From Streptomyces minutiscleroticus (lineage in GTDB: Bacteria > Actinomycetota > Actinomycetes > Streptomycetales > Streptomycetaceae), in the NCBI RefSeq assembly GCF_014650875.1, contig NZ_BMVU01000004.1, positions 1-64,000 of the forward strand: a stretch of 64,000 bases of DNA, read 5' to 3'. This document shows, piece after piece, positions 46,819 to 55,513 of the stretch. The translations under genes were made by a program, and so were the position numbers. Under the pieces are notes generated by a model. It was not told the origin of the DNA, did no database searches, and worked only from the letters and a program-made list of their open reading frames with translations. Numbering within the stretch: the stretch's first letter is position 1; each line of letters opens with the position of its first letter.

Positions 46819-47906
46819 GAGTACAGGTTCTCCTTGGCCGTCTCGTGCACGTGGTCGTGACCGTGGCCCGGCACGTGCGGGTCGGTCACCGGCAGCGAGG
46901 AGTCGGCGGACAGGTCCCAGTCGGAGGCGGCGCGGCCCCGGGCGACCATCTCCGCGCCGAGCGCCGCGACCATCGCGCCGTTGTCGGTGCACAGCTTGGG
47001 CCGGGGCACCCGCAGCCGGATCCCGGCGGCCTCGCAGCGCTCCTGGGCCAGTGCCCGCAGCCGCGAGTTGGCGGCCACGCCGCCGCCGATCATCAGGTGG
47101 TCGACGCCCTCGTCCTTGCAGGCCCGCACGGCCTTGCGGGTGAGCACGTCGACGACGGCCTCCTGGAAGGACGCGGCGACGTCCCGCACCGGCACCTCCT
47201 CGCCGGCCGCGCGCCTGGCCTCGATCCAGCGGGCCACGGCGGTCTTCAGGCCGGAGAAGGAGAAGTCGTACGCGGGGTCGCGCGGCCCGGTGAGCCCGCG
47301 CGGGAACGCGATCGCGTCCGGGTCGCCCTCCTTGGCGTACCGGTCGATGACCGGGCCGCCGGGGAAGCCGAGGTTCAGCACGCGCGCGATCTTGTCGAAG
47401 GCTTCGCCCGCCGCGTCGTCGATGGTCGCGCCCATCGGGCGCACGTCGCTGGTGATGTCGGTGGACAGCAGGAGCGAGGAGTGGCCGCCGGACACCAGCA
47501 GCGCCATCGTCGGCTCCGGCAGCGCGCCGTGCTCCAGCTGGTCCACGCAGATGTGGGAGGCGAGGTGGTTGACCCCGTAGAGCGGCTTGCCGAGGGCGTA
47601 GGCGTACGCCTTGGCCGCCGAGACGCCGACGAGCAGCGCGCCCGCGAGCCCGGGTCCGGCGGTGACGGCGACGCCGTCGAGGTCGCGGGCGCTGACCCCG
47701 GCCTCCTTCAGGGCGCGCTCGATGGTCGGGACCATCGCCTCCAGGTGCGCGCGCGAGGCCACCTCGGGCACGACGCCGCCGAAGCGGGCGTGCTCGTCGA
47801 CGCTGGACGCGACGGCGTCCGCGAGCAGCGTGCGGCCGCGGACGATGCCGACTCCGGTCTCGTCGCAGGAGGTCTCGATGCCGAGGACGAGGGGTTCGTC
47901 AGCCAT
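46815..47906 (-). CDS. tsaD: tRNA N6-adenosine threonylcarbamoyltransferase
   Basis: TsaD transfers the threonylcarbamoyl group to A37 of ANN-decoding tRNAs, with TsaB and TsaE. The 363-residue protein shows [15 protein letters not shown], the metal-binding HLASH (114-118), [24 protein letters not shown] [15 protein letters not shown], and [18 protein letters not shown] with [10 protein letters not shown] near the end. The C-terminus carries an unusual His-rich tail ([16 protein letters not shown]). Its start overlaps the rimI stop by 8 nt and its stop overlaps the next gene, so the operon is tightly coupled. Confidence 0.97.
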   Translation of the reverse strand: MADEPLVLGIETSCDETGVGIVRGRTLLADAVASSVDEHARFGGVVPEVASRAHLEAMVPTIERALKEAGVSARDLDGVAVTAGPGLAGALLVGVSAAKAYAYALGKPLYGVNHLASHICVDQLEHGALPEPTMALLVSGGHSSLLLSTDITSDVRPMGATIDDAAGEAFDKIARVLNLGFPGGPVIDRYAKEGDPDAIAFPRGLTGPRDPAYDFSFSGLKTAVARWIEARRAAGEEVPVRDVAASFQEAVVDVLTRKAVRACKDEGVDHLMIGGGVAANSRLRALAQERCEAAGIRLRVPRPKLCTDNGAMVAALGAEMVARGRAASDWDLSADSSLPVTDPHVPGHGHDHVHETAKENLYS

Positions 47907-48447
47907 GGTTGTCTGTTCCTTGTGCGGGGGTCGAGCCGGCGGGCGGTCCCGCCTCGGCTGCTGTGTCCAGTCTCATCACCAGGGCGTCGACGTTCCCCGG
48001 CTGGTAGTAGCCGCGCCGGAAGCCGATGGGCTCGAAGCCGAAGCGCTCGTACAGCTTCTGGGCGCGGACGTTGTCGACGCGGCACTCGAGCATCACCTCG
48101 GCGCACTCGAAGTCGGTCGCGGCCCGCAGCAGCTCGGTGAGCAGCCGGGAGCCGAGGCCGGTGCCCCACTGGTCGCGGGCGACGGCGATGGTCTGCACGT
48201 CGCCGACGATGCCGGCGCCGTCGCCGGGCGCGTCGCCGGCGCCGGACGCGGCGAGGCCACCGTAGCCGACGAGCCGTCCGTCCGCCTCCGCCACGACGTA
48301 GCGCCGGGTCGCCTCCGGCCCGCGCGCGTGGGCCAGCTCGGACCAGAACATGCCCCGGGACCAGGCGTCCTCGGGGAAGAGGTCCTTCTCCAGGTCCAGT
48401 ACGGGATCGATGTCCCACCAGCGCATCTCGCGCAGCACGGGGATCAC
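47899..48447 (-). CDS. rimI: Ribosomal protein S18-alanine N-acetyltransferase
   Basis: This 182-residue GNAT acetyltransferase, expected to acetylate the N-terminus of ribosomal protein S18, contains the acetyl-CoA site in [25 protein letters not shown]. The C-terminal motif is [31 protein letters not shown], and the start is [30 protein letters not shown]. The GTG start overlaps the tsaB stop (GTGA). In actinobacteria rimI sits between tsaB and tsaD as here. The last 20 residues are a Pro/Gly tail. Confidence 0.93.
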   Translation of the reverse strand: MIPVLREMRWWDIDPVLDLEKDLFPEDAWSRGMFWSELAHARGPEATRRYVVAEADGRLVGYGGLAASGAGDAPGDGAGIVGDVQTIAVARDQWGTGLGSRLLTELLRAATDFECAEVMLECRVDNVRAQKLYERFGFEPIGFRRGYYQPGNVDALVMRLDTAAEAGPPAGSTPAQGTDNHG

Positions 48448-49097
48448 TTCGGCGTGACCACCTTGTAGTTCTTGGGCACCTGGGCGTCGGGGCGGCGCAG
48501 GTAGAGGGGGCGCGGGGCGGGCAGCTCCTCGCCCGCGGCCAGCCTCTCGGCCGCCAGCGAGGCGAGCGCCGCCGCACCGACGTGCTCGGGGTCGCGGGCG
48601 TCCGGGAAGGTGTCGGGGTAGAGCCGTGCGCCGGCGCCGACGGCGGGCAGCCCGGCCACCTCCCGCGCGATGTCGGCGGGCCGGTCCACGTCGGGCCCCG
48701 CGACGCGCGTGCGCCGGTCCTCGTACCGCGCCCAGTACACCTCCTTGCGCCGCGCGTCGGTGGCCACCACGAAGGGGCCCTCGACGTCCGCCGCGTACGC
48801 GAGCGCGTCGAGCGTGCACAGGCCGTGCACCGGCACACCGAGGGCGAGGCCGAAGGTGTCGGCGGTCATGAGGCCGACGCGCAGGCCGGTGTAGGGGCCG
48901 GGGCCGGTGCCGACGACGACGCCGGTGACGGCGTCGAGCCGCAGCCCGGCCTCGGAGAGCACCTTGTCCACGGCCGGCAGCAGCAGCTCGCCGTGGCGGC
49001 GGGCGTCCACCTGGCTCGACGAGGCGACGACGGCCGTGCCGTCGTGCAGCGCGACGGTGACGGCGGGAGTGGCGGTATCCAGAGCGAGCAAGAGCAC
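48444..49097 (-). CDS. tsaB: tRNA threonylcarbamoyladenosine biosynthesis protein TsaB
   Basis: TsaB is the non-catalytic partner of TsaD in the t6A complex. The 217-residue ASKHA-fold protein starts LLLALDTATPAVTVALHDG. It has VVVGTGPGPYTGLRVGLMTADTFGLALG (diagnostic), VVATDARRKEVYWARYE and the C-terminal RPLYLRRPDAQVPKNYKVV. GTG start. It is the first gene of the tsaB-rimI-tsaD group and is divergent from the membrane-anchored protein gene at 49209, with about 110 bp for two promoters. Confidence 0.95.
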   Translation of the reverse strand: MLLLALDTATPAVTVALHDGTAVVASSSQVDARRHGELLLPAVDKVLSEAGLRLDAVTGVVVGTGPGPYTGLRVGLMTADTFGLALGVPVHGLCTLDALAYAADVEGPFVVATDARRKEVYWARYEDRRTRVAGPDVDRPADIAREVAGLPAVGAGARLYPDTFPDARDPEHVGAAALASLAAERLAAGEELPAPRPLYLRRPDAQVPKNYKVVTPK

Positions 49098-49208
49098 GCG
49101 AACAGCCTACGGCTCCGGAGCACAGGGCACGGCCGCCCCGGTCCGGAGCGGGGCGGCTGCTACCGTCACAGCACAAACACACGCGCGGTTCGAGAGGTGG
49201 CACACACG

Positions 49209-49763
49209 GTGGCTAGGAGCAGCTCGGGATTCGTGGCCGGGCTCACCGCGGCGGCCATCGCCGCAGTCGGCTTCCTCGCCTACCAGGCGTCGGCGAACGT
49301 GCCGACCGACCTGGGCAAGCCGCAGCCCTCCGCGTCGCCCGAGGCGAGCGCGTCGAAGGCGCCGCCCGAGAAGGAGGACCCGACCGCGCTGCCCGCCGGG
49401 TCGGGCACGGGCGAGCGGGTCGTGTACGCGCTGGGCGAGGACCGGGTCTGGATCGTCGACGAGAGCGGCACGGCGGGCCGCACCTTCAAGGTCACCCCCG
49501 GCACGGTCGACCCGGCGGCCGGCAGCTACACGGTCACCTCGCGCACGGGGCAGATCACCGGCTCCGACGGCGTGGCGATCGAGCACGTCGTGATCTTCGC
49601 GTCCACCGAGGGCGTGCCGATCGGCTTCAGCGCGGCGGTCGACGGCTCGACCCGGGCGCCGGACGCCACGAAGAAGCTCGGCGGCATCCGCGAGTCGCGC
49701 GCGGACGGCAACGCGATGTGGGAGTTCGCGACGATCGGCAAGAAGGTCGTCGTCGTCGAGTAG
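49209..49763 (+). CDS. Membrane-anchored or secreted protein resembling an L,D-transpeptidase-like beta domain
   Basis: This 184-residue protein has an N-terminal membrane anchor (about 5-27: SGFVAGLTAAAIAAVGFLAYQ), a Pro/Ser/Glu linker (about 32-62) and a beta-rich external domain (ERVVYALGEDRVWIVDESGTAGRTFKVTPGTV, YTVTSRTGQITGSDG, HVVIFAS, IGFSAAVDG). The strand order recalls YkuD L,D-transpeptidases, but the SHGC-type catalytic motif is absent, so transpeptidase activity is not expected. GTG at 49209 is used, with GAGAGG about 12 nt upstream; an in-frame GTG lies 4 codons earlier. Function unknown. Confidence 0.78.
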   Translation: MARSSSGFVAGLTAAAIAAVGFLAYQASANVPTDLGKPQPSASPEASASKAPPEKEDPTALPAGSGTGERVVYALGEDRVWIVDESGTAGRTFKVTPGTVDPAAGSYTVTSRTGQITGSDGVAIEHVVIFASTEGVPIGFSAAVDGSTRAPDATKKLGGIRESRADGNAMWEFATIGKKVVVVE

Positions 49764-49805
49764 CCCGCGCCGTCCCGCACCGCGGGACGGACCGGTGGAC
49801 CTCGC

Positions 49806-49994
49806 TCAGGCGGCCTCGCGCCGCTCCTCCGCGACGACGGGCGCCGGGGCGGGCGCGGGCGGCGGCGTGGACACCGCGGCGGCCGCGGCGCAGGACGCCA
49901 GCAGCTCGCCCATGGAGAGGCCGCCCGGCCGGAACGGCGGCACCGCGCACCGCCCCGCCGGAGTCCGCGGCACGTCACGTTCCGAAGTAGCCAT
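49806..49994 (-). CDS. Small conserved protein (62 aa) under a palindromic operator
   Basis: The 62-residue product starts MATSERDVPRTPAGRCAVPP and contains two cysteines, a short Ala-rich helix (LASCAAAAAV) and a Pro/Ala tail. No known domain is recognised. The gene is credible because AGGAGG sits 7 nt before the ATG. A promoter with TTCACA (-35) and TAGGTC (-10) at 17-bp spacing lies upstream, with an 18-bp palindrome covering the -10. It sits between the gene at 49209 and tsaE. Function unknown; possibly part of metal homeostasis. Confidence 0.7.
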   Translation of the reverse strand: MATSERDVPRTPAGRCAVPPFRPGGLSMGELLASCAAAAAVSTPPPAPAPAPVVAEERREAA

Positions 49995-50025
49995 GGCCGC
50001 CTCCTGGGGCTCCGGGAGCAGACGT

Positions 50026-50063
50026 GGTTAGGTAGACCTAACCAACATTGGCATCCATGTGAA
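50026..50063 (-). promoter_or_regulatory. DtxR-like operator and promoter of the 62-residue protein gene
   Basis: GGTTAGGTAGACCTAACC (50026-50043) is a perfect palindrome of two 8-bp arms with a 2-bp centre. On the minus strand the promoter reads TTCACA (50063-50058), 17 bp, TAGGTC (50040-50035), so the palindrome covers the -10 box. The half-site TTAGGT resembles iron boxes bound by DmdR/IdeR, but the spacing is shorter than in the usual 19-bp box (TTAGGTTAG-G-CTAACCTAA). The regulator is therefore uncertain. Confidence 0.6.
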
Positions 50064-50144
50064 CACGGCCGCACCCGTGGACGCAATATCTTCCCGACAA
50101 CATGTCGGCACGTTGGGCGAACATACGAACGCGTAAACGAAAAA

Positions 50145-50164
50145 GGGGCGCCGCCAGGCGCCCC
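50145..50164 (-). terminator. Intrinsic terminator after tsaE
   Basis: GGGGCGCC-GCCA-GGCGCCCC is a perfect 8-bp stem with a 4-nt loop. On the minus strand it is followed by TTTTTCGTTT, a true U-tract that is rare in this genome. It lies 19 bp past the tsaE stop codon. Confidence 0.85.
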
Positions 50165-50182
50165 TCCCCTCTCACCCGCGTA

Positions 50183-50716
50183 TCAGTCCCCCAGCGCCTC
50201 CGCGAGACCGACCGCGGCCCACCGCGCGCCGAGTCCGGTCAGCGCCACCTCGCGGGTCTCGTCGTCCGTGTCGCCCGCGGCCCGGTGGATGAGCACATGC
50301 AGACGCTCGTCCGTCAGCTCCTCCATCCGGCCCTCGCCCCACTCCACGACCACCACGGAGTCGGTCAGCGAGACGTCCAGGTCGAGGTCCTCCATCTCGT
50401 CGAGCCCGCCGGCCAGGCGGTACGCGTCCACGTGGACCAGCGGCGGCCCGTCGCCCAGCGAGGGGTGCACGCGGGCGATCACGAAGGTCGGCGAGGTCAC
50501 CGCGCCCCGGACCCCCAGCCCCTCCCCCAGCCCCCGGGTCAGGGTCGTCTTGCCTGCGCCGAGCTCGCCGGTGAGCAGTACCAGGTCACCGGCGCGCAGC
50601 AGCCCGGCCAGGCGGCGGCCCAGCTGCTGCATCTGTTCGGGGGAGGTGACGGTGATCCGGGCGCTGACGCCGTCGGTCGCGGGCTCAGCCTGGTTGTGCG
50701 CTGCTGGTGCTTCCAT
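50183..50716 (-). CDS. tsaE: tRNA threonylcarbamoyladenosine biosynthesis ATPase TsaE
   Basis: TsaE is the ATPase that drives the TsaB-TsaD cycle in t6A formation. The 177-residue protein has the P-loop LVLLTGELGAGKTTLTRGLGEGLG, the switch region SPTFVIARVHPSL, LVHVDAYRLAGGLDEMEDLDLD and VVVVEWGEGRMEEL. The ATG at 50716 overlaps the end of the hydrolase gene by 32 nt; an internal GTG (VSARITVTSPEQ, residue 17) is a possible later start. It closes the alr-hydrolase-tsaE operon. Confidence 0.95.
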   Translation of the reverse strand: MEAPAAHNQAEPATDGVSARITVTSPEQMQQLGRRLAGLLRAGDLVLLTGELGAGKTTLTRGLGEGLGVRGAVTSPTFVIARVHPSLGDGPPLVHVDAYRLAGGLDEMEDLDLDVSLTDSVVVVEWGEGRMEELTDERLHVLIHRAAGDTDDETREVALTGLGARWAAVGLAEALGD

Positions 50717-51905
50717 AGCTGCCCACCGTAGCCCCTGCGGGGACGGCGCCGGCCCGCACGAGGAGGTCGGCCAGCCGGTCCGTCACCGCCTCCGGGTGCT
50801 CCAGCATCACCAGGTGCCCCGCGTCCGGCACGAGCACCAGCTCCGCGTCGGGCAGCAGGTCGGCGATGGCCTCGCTGTGCTCGCTCGGCGTGACGAGGTC
50901 CTTGATCCCCGCGAGGACGAGCACGGGCAGCCCGGCGAAGCGGGCGAGCGCCTCGGTCTTGTCGTGGTCGGCGAAGGCGGGGTAGAACTCGGCGACCACG
51001 TCGATCGGCGTGCCCTCGATCAGCCGCTCCGCGAACCGCGCCACCGAGGGGTCGACGTCCCGGGACGCGAACGAGTACCGCTTGACGACCCCCGCGAACA
51101 GGTCGGCGGTGGCCCGGCGCCCGCGCTCCACCAGCTCGGCCCGCTGCCCCAGCGCCTTCAGCACCCCGGGCAGCACCCGCCGCACCGCGTTGACGCCGGC
51201 CACCGGCAGCCCGAAGTTGACCTCCCCGAGCCGTCCCGACGACGTCCCCACCAGGCCGACCCCGACCACGCGCTCCCGTACGAACTCGGGGTACTGGTCG
51301 GCGAGCGCCATCACCGTCATGCCGCCCATCGAGTGCCCGACGAGCACGACGGGGCCCTCCGGCGCGGCCTCGTCCACGACGGCCTTCAGATCCCGCCCCA
51401 GCTGGTCGATGGAGACGGGCTCGCCGTCCCTCAGCTGGGTGACCCCGCGCCCCGACCGTCCGTGGCTGCGCTGGTCCCAGTGGACCGTCCGCACCACTCC
51501 CCGCAGCGCGGCCCGCTGGAAGTGCCAGGAGTCCTGGCTCAGGCAGTAGCCGTGGCTGAAGACGACCGTCACCGGGGCGGGCGCCCTGCGGCCGAAGAGC
51601 CTGCGGCGGCGCGGGGCGAGCGCGACGTCCGGGTCGGCCTCGTCGACCTCGTAGTACAGCTCGGTGCCGTCGTCGGCGTACGCCTTGCCGGGCGTGCCGC
51701 GCAGCGCGCCGTACGGCCCCGCCGAGTCCAGGGCCAGCCGGGCCCTACGGCGTATGCCCCGCCCGACCGTGAGCCGCTCCAGGGCGACCCCGGCGGCGGC
51801 GCCCGCGGCGACCACGCCTATCGCGGCACCCGCGAGAGTGGCCCGCCGCCGGCTCCCGGCCGCGGAGGCCACGTCGGCGACGGCCTCCGCGCTGCTCTCG
51901 CTCAC
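50685..51905 (-). CDS. Alpha/beta hydrolase with N-terminal membrane anchor
   Basis: This 406-residue protein has an N-terminal hydrophobic segment (about 22-42: ATLAGAAIGVVAAGAAAGVAL) followed by an alpha/beta-hydrolase domain. VVFSHGYCLSQDSWHFQRAAL is the oxyanion region, VVLVGHSMGGMTVMAL the nucleophile elbow (GHSMG), GIKDLVTPSEHSE carries the acid and PDAGHLVMLEHPE the histidine. All catalytic residues are present. The substrate is unknown. The start is GTG (VSESSAEAVADV) with GAGGAGGAG upstream rather than the earlier ATGs. It lies between alr and tsaE, a common actinobacterial arrangement. Confidence 0.9.
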   Translation of the reverse strand: MSESSAEAVADVASAAGSRRRATLAGAAIGVVAAGAAAGVALERLTVGRGIRRRARLALDSAGPYGALRGTPGKAYADDGTELYYEVDEADPDVALAPRRRRLFGRRAPAPVTVVFSHGYCLSQDSWHFQRAALRGVVRTVHWDQRSHGRSGRGVTQLRDGEPVSIDQLGRDLKAVVDEAAPEGPVVLVGHSMGGMTVMALADQYPEFVRERVVGVGLVGTSSGRLGEVNFGLPVAGVNAVRRVLPGVLKALGQRAELVERGRRATADLFAGVVKRYSFASRDVDPSVARFAERLIEGTPIDVVAEFYPAFADHDKTEALARFAGLPVLVLAGIKDLVTPSEHSEAIADLLPDAELVLVPDAGHLVMLEHPEAVTDRLADLLVRAGAVPAGATVGSYGSTSSAQPG

Positions 51906-52027
51906 GTGCCGCTCCTCCTCGCCGGGGCCCGGCGCCCGCGCGCCGCACCCGCGCTCGGGGGCCGCCGCCCGCCGAGCGCTCCCGCCTCCGGTACGCATGC
52001 TCGCTGTGTGCCGCACACCATCCGGAG

Positions 52028-53185
52028 TTACCCGTCTCGTTCACTCTTCACATGTTGATGGACGCGCGGGACGCGCGTTCCGATGCGCGTCACGATCTCG
52101 TACGCGATGGTGCCCGCCGCCCGGGCCCAGTCCTCGGCGGTCGGCTCGCCCCCGTCGCCGGGCCCGAACAGCACGGCCCGCGCCCCGACCGCGGGCTCGT
52201 CCCCGCCCAGGTCGACCACGAACTGGTCCATGGCCACCCGCCCGGCGACCGTCCGCCACTTGCCCGCCACCAGCACGGGCGCCGTCCCGGAGGCGTGCCG
52301 CGGGATCCCGTCGGCGTACCCGAGCGGCACGAGCCCCAAGGTGGTGTCGCCGGGCGTGACGTAGTGGTGCCCGTAGCTGACCCCGTGCCCGCCCGGCACG
52401 TGCTTGACCAGCGCCACCGAGGCGGACAGCGTCATCACGGGCCGCAGCCCGAAGTCGGCGGGCGTCCCCAGCTCGGGGCTGGGCGAGATCCCGTACAGGG
52501 CGATGCCGGTGCGCACGAGGTCGAAGTGGCTCTCCGGAAGGGTGAGCACGGCGGGCGAGTTGGCGATGTGCCGCACCTCGGGCCGCACGCCCCGCTCCTC
52601 CGCGTACGCGACCATCTCGCGGAACCGCTCCAGCTGCCCGGCGATCGAGGGGTGCCCGGGCTCGTCGGCGGCGGCGAAGTGCGACCACAGCCCGGTGACC
52701 CGCACGAGCCCCGCCCGCTCGGCCCGCACCGCCTCCTCCACCAGCTCGGGCCAGTCGGCCGGCTGGCACCCGTTGCGCCCGAGCCCCGTATCGGCCTTCA
52801 GCTGGACACGAGCGGCCTGCCCCGCCTCCCGCGCGGCCCCGACGGCCTCCCTCAGGGCCCACATCCCGCCGACGCCCAGGTCGAGGTCGGCCTCGATCGC
52901 CTCGCGCCAGGGACCGCCGGGCGTCCACAGCCAGCACATGATCCGCCCCGGCAGTCCCGCGGCCCGCAGGGCCAGGGCCTCCTGCGGGGTGGCGGTGCCC
53001 AGCCAGTCGGCCCCGGCCTCCAGGGCGGCCCGGGCGCAGGGCACCGCCCCGTGCCCGTACGCGTCGGCCTTCACCACGGCCATGAGGGCCGCGCCGGAGG
53101 CACGGGCACGCAGGGTCCGCACATTGGACCGCAGGGCGTCCAGATCGATCTCGGCACGGGCGCGCAGCGGCGCAGTATCACTCAT
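52028..53185 (-). CDS. alr: Alanine racemase
   Basis: This PLP enzyme interconverts L- and D-alanine for peptidoglycan. The 385-residue protein has the N-terminal barrel with the PLP lysine in MAVVKADAYGHGAVP (K39), LKADTGLGRNGC, HIANSPAVL and DLVRTGIALYGISPS. The C-terminal domain supplies the second catalytic tyrosine, probably in GHGVSYGHHYVTPGDT, followed by LVPLGYADGIPRHASG and AGRVAMDQFVVDLG. ATG start (MSDTAPLRARAEIDLDALRS). It lies 48 bp downstream of nnr and is probably co-transcribed with it. Confidence 0.97.
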   Translation of the reverse strand: MSDTAPLRARAEIDLDALRSNVRTLRARASGAALMAVVKADAYGHGAVPCARAALEAGADWLGTATPQEALALRAAGLPGRIMCWLWTPGGPWREAIEADLDLGVGGMWALREAVGAAREAGQAARVQLKADTGLGRNGCQPADWPELVEEAVRAERAGLVRVTGLWSHFAAADEPGHPSIAGQLERFREMVAYAEERGVRPEVRHIANSPAVLTLPESHFDLVRTGIALYGISPSPELGTPADFGLRPVMTLSASVALVKHVPGGHGVSYGHHYVTPGDTTLGLVPLGYADGIPRHASGTAPVLVAGKWRTVAGRVAMDQFVVDLGGDEPAVGARAVLFGPGDGGEPTAEDWARAAGTIAYEIVTRIGTRVPRVHQHVKSERDG

Positions 53186-53233
53186 AGCGGCCCCAGTCTC
53201 TCAGAGGCTCCGGAGGCGCCCCGCGGCCACCGG

Positions 53234-54664
53234 TCACCCGGTACGGACGACGTCACGCCACGCGTAACGGATCGCCTCCGCGACGTCGTGCGCGCCCACG
53301 GGCGCCCCGTCGGCGGCGAACCGCCCGGCGAGCCCGTGCAGGTAGGCCCCCACGCTCCCCGCGTCCAGCGCCTCCAGACCGGCGGCCATCAGGGAGCCGG
53401 CGAGCCCCGACAGCACGTCACCGCTGCCCGCGGTGGCGAGCCAGGGCGTCCCGGTGGCGTTCACGCGCACCGCCCCGCCCCCCGCCCCGGCGACCAGCGT
53501 GGTGGACCCCTTCAGCAGCACGGTCGCCCCGTACAGCCCCGCCAGCTCCCGCACGGCCGAGAGCCGCGCCGCCTCGACCTCCTCGCGCCCGGTCCCCAGC
53601 AGCCGGGCGGCCTCCCCGGCGTGCGGGGTGAGCAGGGTGGGAGCCGACCGCTCCCGCACCACGTCCCGCGGGGCGAGCCGCAGTCCGTCGGCGTCGATCA
53701 GCACCGGCACCTCGGCGGCCAGCACCTCCTCCACGACCTGTGCGTCGTCGCCAGCCCCGGGCCCCACCACCCATGCCTGCACCCGCCCGGCCTTGGCGGG
53801 CCCCCGGTCCGACACGAGCGTCTCGGGGAACCGCGCGAGGACCGCACCGCCCGCGGGGCCCACGTACCGCACGGCCCCCGCTCCGCCCCGCAGCGCGCCC
53901 GCGACGGCCAGCACGGCGGCCCCCGGATACCGGTCGGACCCGGCCGCGACCCCCACCACACCCCGCCGGTACTTGTCGCTCTCGGCACCCGGCACGGGCA
54001 GCAACGCGGCCACATCAGCGTGCTGCAACGCCTCGACCTCGGGCTCCCCCGGCAGCGCCAGCCCGATGTCGACGAGCCGCACGGACCCGGCGTACTCCCG
54101 CCCGGGGTCGACGAGCAGCCCCGGCTTGTGCGTCCCGAAGGTCACGGTCAGATCGGCCCGCACGGCGGCTCCGCGCACCTCTCCCGTGTCCGCGTCGACG
54201 CCGCTGGGCAGATCCACGGCCACGACGGCCCGCGCCTCCCGGGCGGCCTCGGCCAGCGGCACGGCCCCGTCCCGCAGCCCGCCCCTCCCCCCGATCCCCA
54301 CGATGCCGTCCACCACGAGATCGGCCCGCCGCACCGTGTCCTCGGCGTCCTCCTGAAGAACGACCCCGCCCGCGGCCAGCAGCGCGGCGAGCCCACCGGG
54401 ATGGGCCCGCCCGGGTGCCAGCAGCACGGCGGACACCCCGGCACCCCGCCGCGCCAGCCGCGCTCCCGCGTACAGGGCGTCCCCGCCGTTGTCCCCGCTG
54501 CCCACGAGCAGCACCACCCGGGCCCCGTACACACGTCCCAGAAGATCCGCACAGGCCGCGGCGAGCCCCGCGGCCGCCCGCTGCATGAGCGCCCCTTGCG
54601 GCAGCCGCGCCATCAGCTCCCGCTCGGCCGCCCGCACCGTCTCCACGCCGTACGCATTTCGCAT
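53234..54664 (-). CDS. nnr: Bifunctional NAD(P)H-hydrate repair enzyme (epimerase + ADP-dependent dehydratase)
   Basis: The enzyme repairs damaged NAD(P)HX. The N-terminal epimerase (YjeF_N, about 1-215) shows VVLLVGSGDNGGDALYAGARLARRG, VVDGIVGIGGRGGLR and VVAVDLPSGVDADTGEVRG. The C-terminal carbohydrate-kinase-like dehydratase (about 220-476) shows RRGVVGVAAGSDRYPGAAVLA, VPVLIDADGLRLAPRD, TLLTPHAGEAARLLG, ATVLLKGSTTLV and PWLATAGSGDVLSGLAGSLMA. The start is ATG (MRNAYGVETVRAAE); the long upstream open frame is non-coding repeat DNA. The pair nnr-alr and the adjacent acpS-glmS match other Streptomyces. Confidence 0.95.
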   Translation of the reverse strand: MRNAYGVETVRAAERELMARLPQGALMQRAAAGLAAACADLLGRVYGARVVLLVGSGDNGGDALYAGARLARRGAGVSAVLLAPGRAHPGGLAALLAAGGVVLQEDAEDTVRRADLVVDGIVGIGGRGGLRDGAVPLAEAAREARAVVAVDLPSGVDADTGEVRGAAVRADLTVTFGTHKPGLLVDPGREYAGSVRLVDIGLALPGEPEVEALQHADVAALLPVPGAESDKYRRGVVGVAAGSDRYPGAAVLAVAGALRGGAGAVRYVGPAGGAVLARFPETLVSDRGPAKAGRVQAWVVGPGAGDDAQVVEEVLAAEVPVLIDADGLRLAPRDVVRERSAPTLLTPHAGEAARLLGTGREEVEAARLSAVRELAGLYGATVLLKGSTTLVAGAGGGAVRVNATGTPWLATAGSGDVLSGLAGSLMAAGLEALDAGSVGAYLHGLAGRFAADGAPVGAHDVAEAIRYAWRDVVRTG

Positions 54665-55140
54665 GCCGTGAGTGTTCCCCACAGCCGGGCCTCCAGCCGA
54701 CCGAACCCACCGCGCCACGGCCCGAGAACCGCACCCGAACCGGCCCGAGACGACCAGCGGACACGATCCGGCCATGGAAGAACGAACCACCGCACCCGAA
54801 CCGGCCCAAGACGACCGGCAGACACGATCCGACCATGGAAGAACGAACCACCGCACCCAGGCCCGCCCACGACGACCCATGGACGCGATCCGGCGGAAGG
54901 GGGCGGGCCGGTGTGTCACATGTCCGCGACTCACGCCCGCACCGGCGAACGCCCACTTGCCCCGCACCGCGAACCCCACGGGTCGCGGACGGACACACCG
55001 GCCCGCACCCGCCCCACCCACAGCCGGACGGCGCACCGCCCACAGCCGAACAGCGCCCCACCCACAGCCGGACGGCACACCGCCCGCCGGCCGCGGCCGG
55101 ACCGGTCGCAGCCCGCCGCCCGTCGCCCACCGTCCGCCGA
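54665..55140. repeat. Intergenic tandem repeats, including three copies of a 61-bp unit
   Basis: A 61-bp unit starting GCACCCGAACCGGCCC and containing GATCCGGCCATGGAAGAACG is repeated at 54731-54791, 54792-54852 and (diverged, partial) 54853-about 54906. Further right, CCACCCACAGCCGGACGGC recurs with related copies at about 54995-55085. The unit length is not a multiple of three, so the long open frames crossing it are not coding. No promoter or RNA structure can be assigned with confidence. Confidence 0.75.
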
Positions 55141-55509
55141 CTACCCCTCGGCCACCACCACGGCGGAGGCCACCCCCGCGTCATGGCTCAGCGACACGTG
55201 CCAGGCCCGCACCCCCAGCTCCGCGGCCCGGGCCGCCACGGTCCCCCGCACCCGCAGCCGGGGCTGCCCGCTCTCCTCCACGTACACCTCGGCATCGGTC
55301 CAGCGCAGCCCCCCGGGCGCCCCCAGCGCCTTGGCCACCGCCTCCTTCGCGGCGAACCGCGCCGCCAGCGAGGCGGCCCCCCGCCGCTCCCCGTCGGGCC
55401 GCGTCAGCTCCCCCTCCACGAAGAGCCGCGCGGCCAGCCCGGGCGTCCGCTCCAGCGACGCCCGGAACCGCTCGATCTCGGCAACGTCGATGCCGACCCC
55501 GATGATCAC
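55141..55509 (-). CDS. acpS: Holo-[acyl-carrier-protein] synthase
   Basis: AcpS transfers 4'-phosphopantetheine from CoA to the serine of apo-acyl carrier protein. The 122-residue protein shows the signatures [19 protein letters not shown] (Mg-binding D) and [17 protein letters not shown], and ends [21 protein letters not shown] start. It begins 4 nt after the glmS stop codon, so the two form an operon with glmS first. coaA, which commits pantothenate to CoA, lies nearby. Confidence 0.95.
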   Translation of the reverse strand: MIIGVGIDVAEIERFRASLERTPGLAARLFVEGELTRPDGERRGAASLAARFAAKEAVAKALGAPGGLRWTDAEVYVEESGQPRLRVRGTVAARAAELGVRAWHVSLSHDAGVASAVVVAEG

Positions 55510-55513
55510 CGGC

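Noticed and set aside
54665..55078. N-terminal extension of nnr through the repeat region
   Set aside because: The 61-bp repeat changes reading frame between copies, so it cannot encode a conserved protein segment; MRNAYGVETVRAAE is the normal start of the epimerase.
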